Source: Methylobacterium sp. E-005
Lineage (GTDB): Bacteria > Pseudomonadota > Alphaproteobacteria > Rhizobiales > Beijerinckiaceae
Reading direction: 5' to 3'
DNA length: 64,000 nucleotides
Assembly (NCBI RefSeq): GCF_022829725.1
Contig: NZ_JAKSYG010000081.1
Coordinates: 34,904 to 98,903 of the forward strand
Shown here: positions 49,439 to 59,043 of the stretch, piece after piece
Layout of the letters: the number at the start of each line of letters is the position of its first letter
Position numbering within the stretch: position 1 is the stretch's first letter
Position numbers and translations under genes: made by a program
Notes under the pieces: generated by a model
Databases searched by the model: none
What the model was told of the DNA's origin: nothing
The model's input: the letters and a program-made list of their open reading frames with translations, nothing else

Positions 49439-51184
49439 ATGCTGAAGGCCTTCCTCGCCTATTACCGGCCGTACCGGACCCTGTTCCTGGTCGATTTCGG
49501 CTGCGCGGTCCTGTCGGGCCTCTTGGAGCTCGGTTTTCCGGTGGCCGTGAAGGGCTTCATCGATTCCCTGCTGCCCCGGCAGGATTGGGGCCTGATCCTG
49601 CTCGCCGCGGCGGCACTCGCGCTGGTCTACGTCGCCAATGCCGGCCTCATGGTGGTGGTGACCTATTGGGGCCACGTGCTCGGCATCAACATCGAGACCA
49701 CGATGCGGGAACGGGCCTTCGACCACCTGCAGAAGCTGTCCTTCCGCTTCTACGACGGCCAGAAGACCGGCCACCTCGTCGCCCGGGTGACCAAGGACCT
49801 GGAGGAGATCGGCGAGGTCGCCCATCACGGGCCCGAGGATCTGTTCATCGCCATCATGACGCTCTTCGGCGCCTTCGCGCTGATGCTCATGGTCCACGCG
49901 CCGCTGGCCGTCATCACCGGGGCGATCCTGCCGGTGATCGCCTTCGTGTCGATCCGCTACGGCGGCCGCATGACCCGCAACTGGCAGGCCCAGTACGGAC
50001 GGGTCGGCGCCTTCAACGCCCGGATCGAGGAGAATGTCGGCGGCATGCGGGTCGTCCAGGCGTTCGCCAACGAGCCGCACGAGCGCGCCCTGTTCGCCCG
50101 CGACAATGCCCGCTACCGGGACACCAAGCTCGAAGCCTACCGGCTGATGGCGGCGGGCCTGTCGATCAACTATCTCGGCCTGCGCCTCGTCCAGATCGCG
50201 GTGCTGCTCGGCGGCGCCGCCTACGTGGTCCGGGGCGACCTGACGCCCGGGGGCTTCGTCGGCTTCCTGCTGCTGGTCGGCGTGTTCTACCGGCCTCTGG
50301 AAAAGATCGGCGCCGTCGTCGAGACCTACCCGAAGGGGGTCGCGGGCTTCCGTCGCTACCAGGAATTGCTCGCCACCGAACCCGACATCACCGACCGGCC
50401 GGACGCCCGCGCGGTGGAATCCCTGCGGGGCGACATCCGGTTCGAGGGCGTGGGCTTCGGCTACGGGCCGGGCCGCCCGGTCTTTTCCGGCCTCGACCTC
50501 GCGGTGGCGGCGGGCGAGACGGTGGCCTTCGTCGGCCCCTCGGGGGTCGGCAAGACCACGCTCTGCGCCCTGCTGCCGCGCTTCTACGAGGTGGCGGCGG
50601 GGCGGATCACCGTCGACGGGATCGACATCCGCGCCATCACGCTGGCCTCCCTGCGCCGCCAGATCGGCATCGTGCAGCAGGACGTGTTCCTGTTCGCCGG
50701 GACGATCCGCGAGAACATCGCCTATGGCCGCCTCGACGCCACGGAGGCCGAGATCGACGCGGCGGCCCGGCGCGCCCGCCTCGGCGAGCTGATCGACAGC
50801 CTGCCCGAGGGCCTCGCCACGGTGGTGGGCGAGCGCGGGGTGCGCCTGTCGGGTGGGCAGAAGCAGCGCATCGCCATCGCGCGGGTCTTCCTCAAGAACC
50901 CGCCGATCCTGATCCTCGACGAGGCGACCTCGGCGCTGGACACCGAGACCGAGCGGGAGATCCAGCGGGCGCTGGCCGACCTCGCCCGCGGACGCACGAC
51001 CCTGGTGATCGCCCACCGGCTCGCCACCATCCGCGATGCCGACCGGATCGTGGTGCTGGGGGCGGGCGGCGTGGTCGAACAGGGCCGCCACGCGGCTCTG
51101 CTGGACGCGGGGGGCGCCTATGGCCGCCTGCACGCCGCCCAGTTCGGGGGCGGGGCGCCCGATCCGGTGCTGGCCGCGGAGTAG
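49439..51184 (+). CDS. ABC transporter, fused membrane and ATPase domains
   Basis: 581 residues. Six-helix exporter-type membrane domain (1-320) with IETTMRERAFDHLQKLSFRFYDGQKTGHLVARVTKDLEEI, then NBD: Walker A FVGPSGVGKTTL (about 360), signature LSGGQKQRIAIARVFLKNP, Walker B ILILDEATSALDTETE and H-loop VIAHRLATI. Only 12 bases after the FhuF-like gene. Type-IV-fold ABC half-transporters of this kind can export siderophores or, as in IrtAB-like systems, import them; context supports a siderophore-related substrate. Confidence 0.85.
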   Translation: MLKAFLAYYRPYRTLFLVDFGCAVLSGLLELGFPVAVKGFIDSLLPRQDWGLILLAAAALALVYVANAGLMVVVTYWGHVLGINIETTMRERAFDHLQKLSFRFYDGQKTGHLVARVTKDLEEIGEVAHHGPEDLFIAIMTLFGAFALMLMVHAPLAVITGAILPVIAFVSIRYGGRMTRNWQAQYGRVGAFNARIEENVGGMRVVQAFANEPHERALFARDNARYRDTKLEAYRLMAAGLSINYLGLRLVQIAVLLGGAAYVVRGDLTPGGFVGFLLLVGVFYRPLEKIGAVVETYPKGVAGFRRYQELLATEPDITDRPDARAVESLRGDIRFEGVGFGYGPGRPVFSGLDLAVAAGETVAFVGPSGVGKTTLCALLPRFYEVAAGRITVDGIDIRAITLASLRRQIGIVQQDVFLFAGTIRENIAYGRLDATEAEIDAAARRARLGELIDSLPEGLATVVGERGVRLSGGQKQRIAIARVFLKNPPILILDEATSALDTETEREIQRALADLARGRTTLVIAHRLATIRDADRIVVLGAGGVVEQGRHAALLDAGGAYGRLHAAQFGGGAPDPVLAAE

Positions 51185-51212
51185 GCCGGCCAGCGGCGCC
51201 GGTCCACGCCTG

Positions 51213-51443
51213 TCACGCGTCCGGACCGACGATCTCCGCCAGCGCCGCCTCGACCCGGCCGCGGAAGAAATCCGCGTTGGGCATGCCTTCGGTCATCGTC
51301 GCGGCCCGGGCGGTGGCCTGTCGCAGGATCTCGGCGCGGAGCGCCGGATCCGAGCGCTCCATCATCTCCAGCAGGAGGCGCACCACGAGTTCGGTGGCGA
51401 TCGACCGGGCCGGGTGGTCGTAGGTGGGCTTCGGTTCGTCCAT
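51213..51443 (-). CDS. Hypothetical small protein
   Basis: 76 residues, helical, acidic/basic mix (ATELVVRLLLEMMERSDPALRAEILRQATARAATM). No domain known to me. It lies 15 bases after the sdhE stop on the same strand, so co-transcription is likely. Confidence 0.6.
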   Translation of the reverse strand: MDEPKPTYDHPARSIATELVVRLLLEMMERSDPALRAEILRQATARAATMTEGMPNADFFRGRVEAALAEIVGPDA

Positions 51444-51458
51444 TGGGGATGTTCGCTC

Positions 51459-51755
51459 TCAGGAATGGATCGGCGCGTCGTGCCGGTGGAACGCGCGCAC
51501 GCGCTGCCAGACCGTCGTGTCGTAGTTCGACGGCGTCTCGACCTCGCCGGTGAGCCACTTGAACAGGTCGCGGTCCGGCACCTCGATCAGCGCCTCGAAC
51601 TGGTCGAGCTCCGCCTCCGACAGATCGCCGATCTCGGCATCGGCGAATCGGCCCATGATCAGGTCCATCTCGCGGATGCCCCGGTGCCAGGCGCGGTACA
51701 GGAGGCGGCGGCGGCGCGGATCAAGATCGGCGCTCGTACGGGTGGTGCCGGACAT
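51459..51755 (-). CDS. sdhE: Succinate dehydrogenase flavin assembly factor SdhE
   Basis: 98 residues. RRLLYRAWHRGIREMDLIMGRFADAEIGDLSEAELDQFEALIEVPDRDLFKWLTG is the SdhE/YgfY fold with the RGxxE motif that contacts the SdhA flavoprotein during covalent FAD attachment. Normal length for the family. Cytoplasmic chaperone for succinate dehydrogenase. Confidence 0.9.
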   Translation of the reverse strand: MSGTTRTSADLDPRRRRLLYRAWHRGIREMDLIMGRFADAEIGDLSEAELDQFEALIEVPDRDLFKWLTGEVETPSNYDTTVWQRVRAFHRHDAPIHS

Positions 51756-51949
51756 TTTTGGAACTTCCGGTCGGAGGATCGGGCGGGTCTCGACGCCAAG
51801 ATAGGCGGTCGGCTGCCCGGGATCCAGGATCCGGTCCCGGAGGCCAGGGAAGCGCGAAGGTCAAAAAGAAAAAGAAATTGCCTCCCGCCGCGGCTTCGTT
51901 ATTTCGAATGCCAACGCCCTCGGACAGGGCGGCGAGCGGGAGTAGGACG

Positions 51950-52927
51950 ATGCCGAAGGCAATCCGGGTCTACGAGTACGGCGGCCCCGAGGTGATGCGC
52001 TTCGAGGACGTGCCCCTGGCCGAGCCCGGCCCCGGGCAGATCCGCGTCAAGCAGGCCGCCATCGGCGTCAACTTCATCGACATCTACTTCCGCACCGGCG
52101 CCTACAAGTCCCCGCACCTGCCCTACACCCCCGGCAAGGAGGGCGCCGGCACCGTCACGGCGGTGGGCGAGGGCGTCACCCAGTTCAAGCCCGGCGACCG
52201 GGTCGCCTACGGCTCGGTGGCGGATGGCTGCTACGCCGAGGAGCCGGTGATCCCGGCCTCCGCGGCCGTGCCGATCCCCGAGGGGGTCGACGAGAAGACC
52301 GCCGCCGCCATGATGCTCAAGGGCCTCACCGTCGAGTACCTGCTGCACCGGACCTACGCGGTGAAGCCCGGCGACACGATCCTGTGGCAGGCGGCCGCCG
52401 GCGGCGTCGGCCTGATCGCGTGCCAATGGGCCAAGCACCTCGGCGCCACGGTGATCGGCACAGCCGGCAGCCCCGAGAAGGCGGAGCTCGCCAAGCAGAA
52501 CGGCTGCGACCACGTCATCCTCTACCGGGAGGAGGATGTCGCCAAGCGCGTGCGCGAGATCACCGGCGGCAAGGGCGTGCCGGTGGTCTATGACGGCGTC
52601 GGGCAGGCGACCCTGATGGGCTCGCTCGACAGCCTCGCGCCGATGGGGCTGCTGGCGAGCTTCGGCTCGGCCTCCGGGGCGATCACCGGGCTCGACCTCG
52701 GCCTGCTGGCCCCGCGCGGATCGCTCTACGTGACCCGCCCGACGCTCGCGACCTTCTCGTCGAACCGCGCCACCCTGGAGGAGGCGGCCGCCCGCCTGTT
52801 CAAGGTGGTGCGCGAGGGCGCGGTGAAGATCGCGGTCAACGCCACTTACCCGCTGGCCGAGGCGCAGCAGGTCCACCGCGACCTCGCCGGCCGCGAGACC
52901 ACCGGCTCGACCGTGATGGTGCCGTAA
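51950..52927 (+). CDS. NADPH:quinone oxidoreductase (zeta-crystallin-like)
   Basis: 325 residues from the ATG at 51950; GGGAG lies nine bases before. A GroES-like N-terminal domain (GVNFIDIYFRTGAYKSPHLPYTPGKEGAGTV) and Rossmann fold (AAAGGVGLIACQWAKHLGATVIGTAGSPEKAELAKQNG) of the zinc-free medium-chain dehydrogenases. Reduces quinones, usually by one electron, with NADPH. The nicotinamidase gene follows after ten bases. Confidence 0.9.
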   Translation: MPKAIRVYEYGGPEVMRFEDVPLAEPGPGQIRVKQAAIGVNFIDIYFRTGAYKSPHLPYTPGKEGAGTVTAVGEGVTQFKPGDRVAYGSVADGCYAEEPVIPASAAVPIPEGVDEKTAAAMMLKGLTVEYLLHRTYAVKPGDTILWQAAAGGVGLIACQWAKHLGATVIGTAGSPEKAELAKQNGCDHVILYREEDVAKRVREITGGKGVPVVYDGVGQATLMGSLDSLAPMGLLASFGSASGAITGLDLGLLAPRGSLYVTRPTLATFSSNRATLEEAAARLFKVVREGAVKIAVNATYPLAEAQQVHRDLAGRETTGSTVMVP

Positions 52928-52937
52928 GGCTTTCGCC

Positions 52938-53564
52938 ATGACGCCCGGCAGCGCCGACCTGCTCCTCGTCATCGACGTGCAGGCCGACTTCCTGCCGGGC
53001 GGGATGCTGCCCGTCCCGGGGGGGGACGCCGTGGTCGGGCCGATCAACGCCCTGCAGGGCCGGTTCCGGCATGTGGCCCTGACCCAGGACTGGCACCCGG
53101 CCGACCACGTCTCCTTCGCGGACAACCATGTCGGGCGGGCGCCGTTCGAGACGGTCGCGCTCCCCTATGGCGATCAGGTGCTGTGGCCCCGGCACTGCGT
53201 CCAGGGCAGTGCCGGCGCGGGTTTCGCGCCGGGGCTCGCCACCGACCGGGCGAGCCTCGTGATCCGCAAGGGGCTGGATTCCCGGATCGACAGCTACTCG
53301 GCCTTCCTGGAGGCCGACCGGACCACCCGCACCGGGCTCGCCGGCGCTCTGCGGGAGCGCGGCATCACCCGCCTCGTCCTGTGCGGCCTCGCCACGGATT
53401 TCTGCGTCGCCTGGAGCGCGCTCGACGCCCGCGCGGCGGGTTTCGACGTCTGCGTGGCGGCGGATGCAGTGCGTGGGATCGACGTGGACGGATCGCTCGC
53501 AGCCGCCTGGGCGCGCATGGCGGCGGAGGGGGTGCAGCGGATCGCGACGGCGGAGATCGGCTGA
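52938..53564 (+). CDS. pncA: Nicotinamidase
   Basis: 208 residues. Catalytic triad residues are visible: Asp in LLVIDVQADFLPGG, Lys in SLVIRKGLDSRIDSYSAF and Cys in LVLCGLATDFCVAWSALDA; the metal site is in TQDWHPADHVSF. It deamidates nicotinamide to nicotinate for NAD salvage. The gene is probably co-transcribed with the quinone oxidoreductase gene. Confidence 0.92.
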   Translation: MTPGSADLLLVIDVQADFLPGGMLPVPGGDAVVGPINALQGRFRHVALTQDWHPADHVSFADNHVGRAPFETVALPYGDQVLWPRHCVQGSAGAGFAPGLATDRASLVIRKGLDSRIDSYSAFLEADRTTRTGLAGALRERGITRLVLCGLATDFCVAWSALDARAAGFDVCVAADAVRGIDVDGSLAAAWARMAAEGVQRIATAEIG

Positions 53565-53654
53565 GCACCCGGGAGGCGAACCGCCGCACGGCCAGCGGGA
53601 GACTGTCCCGGCCCCGACGCGTTGGCCCGGCTCCAGCATCCGACAGGAGCCAGC

Positions 53655-53855
53655 ATGTCGAACAAGCATCTGAAGACCGAGACGCCCACGGATGCCGACC
53701 TCAAGGGCAATCCCGGCATCGGCACCTCGAAGGGCATGAGCGGCGCCGATCCGGCGGATCTGCAGGCCGATTCGACCTTCGAGGGCGACGTCGACAACGA
53801 GACGAAGCTCGACGGCGGCATCGACCCGGATCACCGTCCGCGCAAGAACGCCTGA
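53655..53855 (+). CDS. Hypothetical small acidic protein
   Basis: 66 residues from the ATG at 53655 with AGGAG upstream. Low-complexity, acidic, Thr/Asp/Gly-rich (TPTDADLKGNPGIGTSKGMSGADPADLQADSTFEGDVDNETKLDGGID). Probably disordered and stress-related, but no evidence for function beyond composition. Confidence 0.6.
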   Translation: MSNKHLKTETPTDADLKGNPGIGTSKGMSGADPADLQADSTFEGDVDNETKLDGGIDPDHRPRKNA

Positions 53856-53880
53856 GCCGGGAACGCCGCAGCGTCGGCAC

Positions 53881-53910
53881 GGCCCCGGACCGCCCGACCG
53901 GTCCGGGGCC
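53881..53910. terminator. Bidirectional terminator-like hairpin
   Basis: GGCCCCGGACC and GGTCCGGGGCC form a perfect 11-bp stem with an 8-base loop between two convergent genes. GC-rich stem, no T-run. Confidence 0.6.
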
Positions 53911-53919
53911 GCAGGATTC

Positions 53920-54150
53920 TCAGCGGGCGCGGACCGGCGCCGGGCGGCGCGGCGGCGCGGCCGGTCCGGTGGTGGCCGGATCCCCGTGCGGTGCCGTCCG
54001 GATGAAGATCTGGCCCGGGCTCGCCGTGTAACCCCGCAGCATGGCCGCGTTGGCGGCGCTGAAACCGGAGGCGTCGTTCGCCAGGGCCGTGCCGGCCGGG
54101 ACGGGCAGCATCAGCGCGGCGGCGATGGCCAGGGACGTGAATTTCGACAC
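53920..54150 (-). CDS. Hypothetical secreted small protein
   Basis: 76 residues from a GTG at 54150, chosen for AGGAG seven bases upstream; the frame extends to 54249. Signal peptide SKFTSLAIAAALMLPVPAGTALA, then NDASGFSAANAAMLRGYTASPGQIFIRT and a Pro/Ala/Arg tail. Family unknown. Confidence 0.55.
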   Translation of the reverse strand: MSKFTSLAIAAALMLPVPAGTALANDASGFSAANAAMLRGYTASPGQIFIRTAPHGDPATTGPAAPPRRPAPVRAR

Positions 54151-54481
54151 AAGCGGGCTCCTGCGGTTCAGGGCCGACGCACGCGAGGGCGTCAGCCGGA
54201 TCGCCGCGATCTGGGTTTTAGACGGCCAAGACTGCGTGCGACAGCGCACAAGCGGTGCTGAAGTACAGTCCGAACCCGGTTTGGCAGTTCAAGATCCGGT
54301 AGGCCACGAGGTGTTCAACGGACGCAGCCTGACACGGATCAGAGCACCGGCCCGCGCTGCTGCTCGTCCGCGAAGGTGGTCCCGGCGCTGAGCGATGGGC
54401 GCGCCCGGCGGCCATGGGTCGGTCGCGCGTCGATCCCCCGCAGCCTCAGGCGCGTGCCGCGCGCGATGACCTACCGTGACC
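54151..54481. other. Intergenic region between secreted-protein gene and rimO
   Basis: About 330 bases; holds the 5' end of the leftward gene and the end of rimO. No gene or distinctive repeat seen. Confidence 0.5.
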
Positions 54482-55843
54482 TCAGGCGACGCTGCCGTAG
54501 AGGTCGTAGGCCTCGGCCCGGTCGACCTTCACGGTGACGATGTCGCCGACCCGCACCGGGCGCCGGAAGGCGGCGTGGACGGTGCCGTCGATCTCCGGCG
54601 CGTCGGCCTTGGACCGGCCCCGGGCCACCCCGCCCTCGACGGCATCGACGATGATGGGCAGCCGCTTGCCGACCTTGGCCCGCTGCAGCCGGAGCGCGAT
54701 GCCGTTCTGGGTCTCCATGAACCGGCGCTTGCGCTCGGCCTTCACCGCGGGCGGCACGAGGTCGCCCAGCGCGTTGGCGGTGGCGCCCGCCACCGGCTCG
54801 TACTCGAAGCAGCCGACCCGATCGAGCTTGGCCTCCTGCAGCCACGCCAGCAGTTCCTCGAACTCGGCCTCGGTCTCACCGGGGAAGCCGACGATGAAGG
54901 TCGAGCGGATCGCGAGGTCCGGGCAGATCTGCCGCCAGCTCCGGATCCGGTCGAGCTGCCGCTCCTGGTTGCCGGGGCGGCGCATGCGCTTGAGCACCGA
55001 CGGGCTCGCGTGCTGGAGCGGCATGTCGAGATAGGGGAGCACCTTGCCCTCGGCCATCAGCGGGATGACCTCGTCCACGTGCGGGTAGGGGTAGACGTAG
55101 TGCAGCCGCACCCAGGCCCCGAGCGCGCCGAGCTCCTTGGTGAGGTCATAGAACTTCGCCCGGACCTGGCGGTCCTGCCAGGGGCTCTCGGCATAGCGGA
55201 TATCGACGCCGTAGGCGCTGGTGTCCTGGCTGACGACCAGCAGCTCCTTCACGCCGGCCTTCACCAGCTTCTCCGCCTCGCGCAGCACGTCGGCGGCGGG
55301 GCGGCTGACGAGGTTCCCGCGCAACGACGGGATGATGCAGAAGCTGCAGCGGTTGCTGCAGCCTTCCGAGATCTTCAGATAGGCGTAGTGGCGCGGGGTG
55401 AGCTTGATCCCCTGCGGCGGCACGAGGTCGAGGAACGGGTCGTGGGCCGGCGGCACCGCCTCGTGGACGGCCGCCACCACCGACTCGTAGGCTTGCGGCC
55501 CGGTCACCGCGAGGAGGTCGGGATACTTTGCGCGGATCTCCTCCGGCTGCGCACCCATGCAGCCGGTGACGATCACCCGGCCGTTCTCCGCCATGGCCTC
55601 GCCGATCGCCGAGAGCGACTCCGCCTTGGCCGAGTCGAGGAAGCCGCAGGTGTTGACGATCACCACGTCGGCACCGTCGTGCCGGCGGGCCAGCTCGTAG
55701 CCCTCCGCGCGCAGGTGCGTGAGGATCCGCTCGGAATCAACCAGCGCCTTCGGGCAGCCGAGCGAGACGAACGAGATTTTTGGGGCGGCCGCCTTGAGGT
55801 CTGAAGCCTTGGGGGCGGGCGTGGGGGCGGGCGTGGCGGTCAT
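54482..55843 (-). CDS. rimO: Ribosomal protein uS12 methylthiotransferase RimO
   Basis: 453 residues. UPF0004 domain begins at [20 protein letters not shown] with its Cys cluster ligands ([22 protein letters not shown]), the radical SAM motif is [18 protein letters not shown], and the C-terminus (about 375-453) is the TRAM domain. The [12 protein letters not shown] start and the absence of tRNA-type variation mark RimO rather than MiaB. It thiomethylates an Asp of ribosomal protein S12 using two [4Fe-4S] clusters. Ala/Pro-rich first 20 residues. Confidence 0.93.
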   Translation of the reverse strand: MTATPAPTPAPKASDLKAAAPKISFVSLGCPKALVDSERILTHLRAEGYELARRHDGADVVIVNTCGFLDSAKAESLSAIGEAMAENGRVIVTGCMGAQPEEIRAKYPDLLAVTGPQAYESVVAAVHEAVPPAHDPFLDLVPPQGIKLTPRHYAYLKISEGCSNRCSFCIIPSLRGNLVSRPAADVLREAEKLVKAGVKELLVVSQDTSAYGVDIRYAESPWQDRQVRAKFYDLTKELGALGAWVRLHYVYPYPHVDEVIPLMAEGKVLPYLDMPLQHASPSVLKRMRRPGNQERQLDRIRSWRQICPDLAIRSTFIVGFPGETEAEFEELLAWLQEAKLDRVGCFEYEPVAGATANALGDLVPPAVKAERKRRFMETQNGIALRLQRAKVGKRLPIIVDAVEGGVARGRSKADAPEIDGTVHAAFRRPVRVGDIVTVKVDRAEAYDLYGSVA

Positions 55844-56181
55844 GGGCGCATTCGACGGGTCGGACGTCGCCCGCGCGTGCGGCTGGTCGGGACAGTCACA
55901 CGGGGCGCGGGGGGACGAGAATTCGGGATCGCGCTCCTATAGCGGTTCCGGCCCGCCGGCGCGAGACCGCCCGCCGCAGGGGTGGCCGGCCTCAGGCGCG
56001 AGGCTTCCCATGAGGCGAAAACTTGGCTGTGGTTGTAGAGACTTGCCGGCGGATCCTCAGGCCATGCATGAGGCAGCGAGGCAGTCGCCCTGCGCGTCGG
56101 ACACGGCCCGTCCGCACCCAGCGGTGGTTCCTGCGTGGAACTGCCGCTTCCCCCGCGGCATCGCCTGTGCGACGGCAGCAG
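55844..56181. other. Divergent region between rimO and pabB
   Basis: About 340 bases expected to hold both promoters. The pabB frame extends to 56023 but the extra residues look random (Arg/Pro-rich). Confidence 0.5.
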
Positions 56182-57591
56182 ATGACGCACAGCCAGAGGA
56201 TAGCGGCCCCGGACCCGGTCATGTGGACCCGAGAGATTCCCTTCATCGATCCCGTCGCGGCCGCCGCCCGGCTGCGGTCCCTGCCGGGGCTCGCCTTCCT
56301 CGACAGCGCCATGCGGCACGACCCGCTCGGGCGGCACTCGATCATCGCCGCCGACCCGTTCGCGCGCTTCCGCTTCCGCGACGGCATCGCGACCCTGAAC
56401 GGCGCTCCGGTGCCGGGCGGTCCCTTCGCGGCCCTGCGCGCCTGCCTCGCCCCCTACCGGATCGCGCCCGACCCCGAAAACCCCTTCCCGGGCGGGGCGA
56501 TCGGCTACCTCGCCTACGATCTCGGCGCGGCTTTGGAGCGGATCGCGGCGCCGGCCCGGCGGGCGGGGCTGACCGACGACATCGCCCTGAACCTCTACGA
56601 CACGGCCCTGGTGATCGATCAGGCCGACGGCACCGCCCGGCTCGTCGCCACCGGCTTCCCCGAGCGCGAGCCCGCCGCCCGGCAGGCCCGCGCGGAGGCG
56701 CGGCTGGCCGCCTTCGCCGACCGCCTCGGCACCGAACCGGCCGAGCCCCCGGGCCAACCTGAAAACAAGCTCACGTGGCGCTCGAACTTCGATCGGCAAA
56801 GCTATGAGGCTGCTGTCGAAAGGGTCCGCGCCTATATCCGCGCCGGCGACATCTACCAAGCCAATATCGCCCAGCGCTTCAGCGCCGACCTGCCCGCCGG
56901 TTTCGACCCGTTCGCCCTCTACCGGCGCCTGCGCGCCACCAACCCGGCGACCTTCGGGGCCTATCTGGAGTGGGAGGGGCTGAGCGTCGCCTCCTCCTCG
57001 CCCGAGCGCTTCATCCGCCTCGACGGCCGTCACGTGGAGACACGGCCGATCAAGGGCACCGCCCGCCGCCTCGACGATCCGGAGGCCGACCGACGGGTCG
57101 CCGCAGCGCTCCAGGCCAACGTCAAGGAGCGGGCCGAGAACGTCATGATCGTCGACCTGCTGCGCAACGACCTGTCGCGGGTGTGCAAGCCCGGCAGCGT
57201 CGCCGTGCCGACGCTGTGCGGGCTGGAGACCTACGCCAACGTCCACCATCTGGTGTCGGTGGTGACCGGACAACTCCGCGACGGGCTCGACGCCCTCGAC
57301 CTCCTGGAAGGGACCTTTCCGGGCGGCTCGATCACGGGCGCCCCGAAGATCCGCGCCATGGACATCATCACGGAGATCGAGGGGGACGCGCGGGAACTCT
57401 ATTGCGGCGCCATCGGCCGGATCGGCTTCGACGGGGCGATGGACACCTCGATCGCGATCCGCACCGTGTTCATGGACGACCGGCAGGCGGTCCTGCAGGC
57501 CGGGGGCGGGGTGACCCTGCTGTCGGAGCCGGGCCCGGAATACGACGAGACCCTGGCCAAGGCCGCCCGGGTGTTCGAGGCCTTCGCATGA
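56182..57591 (+). CDS. pabB: Aminodeoxychorismate synthase component I
   Basis: 469 residues from the ATG at 56182; the ATG at 56221 is an alternative. N-terminal TrpE/PabB domain (LPGLAFLDSAMRHDPLGRHSIIAADPFARF) and chorismate-binding domain with YIRAGDIYQANIAQRFSA, SSSPERFIRL, RPIKGTARR, ANVKERAENVMIVDLLRNDLSRV and FPGGSITGAPKIRAM. Converts chorismate and ammonia to aminodeoxychorismate. PabB rather than TrpE because a pabA/pabC pair follows in one overlapping operon. Confidence 0.9.
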   Translation: MTHSQRIAAPDPVMWTREIPFIDPVAAAARLRSLPGLAFLDSAMRHDPLGRHSIIAADPFARFRFRDGIATLNGAPVPGGPFAALRACLAPYRIAPDPENPFPGGAIGYLAYDLGAALERIAAPARRAGLTDDIALNLYDTALVIDQADGTARLVATGFPEREPAARQARAEARLAAFADRLGTEPAEPPGQPENKLTWRSNFDRQSYEAAVERVRAYIRAGDIYQANIAQRFSADLPAGFDPFALYRRLRATNPATFGAYLEWEGLSVASSSPERFIRLDGRHVETRPIKGTARRLDDPEADRRVAAALQANVKERAENVMIVDLLRNDLSRVCKPGSVAVPTLCGLETYANVHHLVSVVTGQLRDGLDALDLLEGTFPGGSITGAPKIRAMDIITEIEGDARELYCGAIGRIGFDGAMDTSIAIRTVFMDDRQAVLQAGGGVTLLSEPGPEYDETLAKAARVFEAFA

Positions 57592-58202
57592 TCCTCGTCC
57601 TCGACAACTACGATTCCTTCGTCTTCAACGTGGTCCGCTACCTGGAGGAGCTGGGCGAGGACGTCCGGGTCGTGCGCAACGACGCGCTCGACGTGCCCGG
57701 CATCCGGGCACTCGAACCGGAGGCCCTGGTGGTCTCGCCCGGCCCCTGCACCCCCGCGGAGGCCGGGATCTCGCTCCCGGCAATCCGGGATCTGTCCGGC
57801 ACGGTGCCGATCCTCGGCGTCTGCCTCGGCCATCAGGCGATCGGCGCGGCCTTCGGCGGCACGGTCGCGCGGGCGCAGCGCCCCCTCCACGGGCAGATGA
57901 CGCCGATCGCCCATACCGGGGAGCGCCTGTTTTCCGGGCTGCCGGCGCCGATGCCGGTGGGGCGCTACCACTCGCTGGTGGTGAATCCCGGCCCCGACAT
58001 GGAGCAGCACCTCTCGGTCGACGCCGTCTCGCAGGAGGGCGAGGTGATGGCGCTGTCGCACCGGACCCACCCGACCTACGGCATCCAGTTCCACCCGGAA
58101 TCGGTCCTGACCGAGGGGGGCCACGCCCTGTTCGCGAATTTTCTGGGGCTGGCCCGCGCGTGGCGGGAGAGGCCGGAGGGACGCCGCGATGCTGTGGCGT
58201 GA
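57588..58202 (+). CDS. pabA: Aminodeoxychorismate synthase glutamine amidotransferase component
   Basis: 204 residues. Class I glutamine amidotransferase: ILVLDNYDSFVFNVVRYL, oxyanion SPGPCTPAEAG, nucleophile Cys in ILGVCLGHQAIG, and His/Glu in YGIQFHPES. Supplies ammonia from glutamine to PabB. Overlaps pabB (ATGA) and pabC. Confidence 0.92.
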   Translation: MILVLDNYDSFVFNVVRYLEELGEDVRVVRNDALDVPGIRALEPEALVVSPGPCTPAEAGISLPAIRDLSGTVPILGVCLGHQAIGAAFGGTVARAQRPLHGQMTPIAHTGERLFSGLPAPMPVGRYHSLVVNPGPDMEQHLSVDAVSQEGEVMALSHRTHPTYGIQFHPESVLTEGGHALFANFLGLARAWRERPEGRRDAVA

Positions 58203-59043
58203 CGGGGCCCTCGCGCCCGGAACCACGGCCCCCCTCGACCATACCGACCGCGGCCTGACCCTCGGCGACGGCCTGTTCGATACGGCGCTGGCGCTCTCCG
58301 GCCGCGTGGCCTTCGAGGAGGCCCATATCGCCCGGCTCGTCGCCTCCGCGGCGACCCTCGGGATCCCGGCCGAGCCGGAGCGGATCCGCGCCGCCATGCG
58401 GAGCCTCGCAGGGCAGGGGGATCGGCTCGCGATCCGCACCACGCTCACGCGCGGCTCCGGCCCGCGGGGCCTGAAGCCGCCGGAGGATCCGCACCCCACG
58501 CTGTTCGCCACCGCGGCGCCGAGTGCGAAGGGGTCGGCCTTCGCACCCCTGCGCCTGTGGCCGACCGCCATCGCCCGCAACGACACCTCCCCCATCAGCC
58601 GCCTGAAGACGCTGGGCTATGGCGATGCGGTTCTGGCCGCCCGGGAGGCCGCGTCCGCCGGCTTCGACGAGGCGCTGTTCTGCAACACGCGGGCGCGCGT
58701 CGCCTGCGCGGGCACCGGCAATCTCTTCGCCCTGTTCGGCACGACTCTGGTCACGCCGCCGCTGGCGGACGGTGTGCTCGCCGGGATCGTGCGGGCCGAG
58801 ATTCTTTTTGAGCTTGCCGCCGGATGCGGTCTGCGGGCCAAGGAGCGGTCGCTGAGCCTGTCCGAGTTCCTGGGCGCGGACGCCGTGTTCCTGACCAATT
58901 CCCTGCGGCTCCTGGCCCCCGTGACGGCCATCGGCGACACCACCTTCCCGGGCGCCGGCCACGCGGCGGTGGCCAGCCTGATGGCGGCTCTGCGGGCTCA
59001 CGTGGCCCGATCCTGCGGCGTGGCCGAGGAGGTGGTCGCGTGA
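58189..59043 (+). CDS. pabC: Class IV aminotransferase, probable aminodeoxychorismate lyase
   Basis: 284 residues. PLP-fold class IV: DRGLTLGDGLFDTALALSGRVAFEEAHIARL, RTTLTRGSGPRG, the lysine in SPISRLKTLGYGDAVLAAREA, ACAGTGNLFALFGTTLVTPPLADGVLAGIVR. The PabA-PabB neighbourhood suggests it eliminates pyruvate from aminodeoxychorismate to give p-aminobenzoate; branched-chain or D-amino-acid aminotransferase is the sequence-only alternative. Overlaps pabA by 14 bases. Confidence 0.85.
   Translation: MLWRDGALAPGTTAPLDHTDRGLTLGDGLFDTALALSGRVAFEEAHIARLVASAATLGIPAEPERIRAAMRSLAGQGDRLAIRTTLTRGSGPRGLKPPEDPHPTLFATAAPSAKGSAFAPLRLWPTAIARNDTSPISRLKTLGYGDAVLAAREAASAGFDEALFCNTRARVACAGTGNLFALFGTTLVTPPLADGVLAGIVRAEILFELAAGCGLRAKERSLSLSEFLGADAVFLTNSLRLLAPVTAIGDTTFPGAGHAAVASLMAALRAHVARSCGVAEEVVA

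Noticed and set aside
53881..53910. Operator at the GC-rich hairpin between convergent genes
   Set aside because: Position between two gene ends fits a terminator better than a regulator site.
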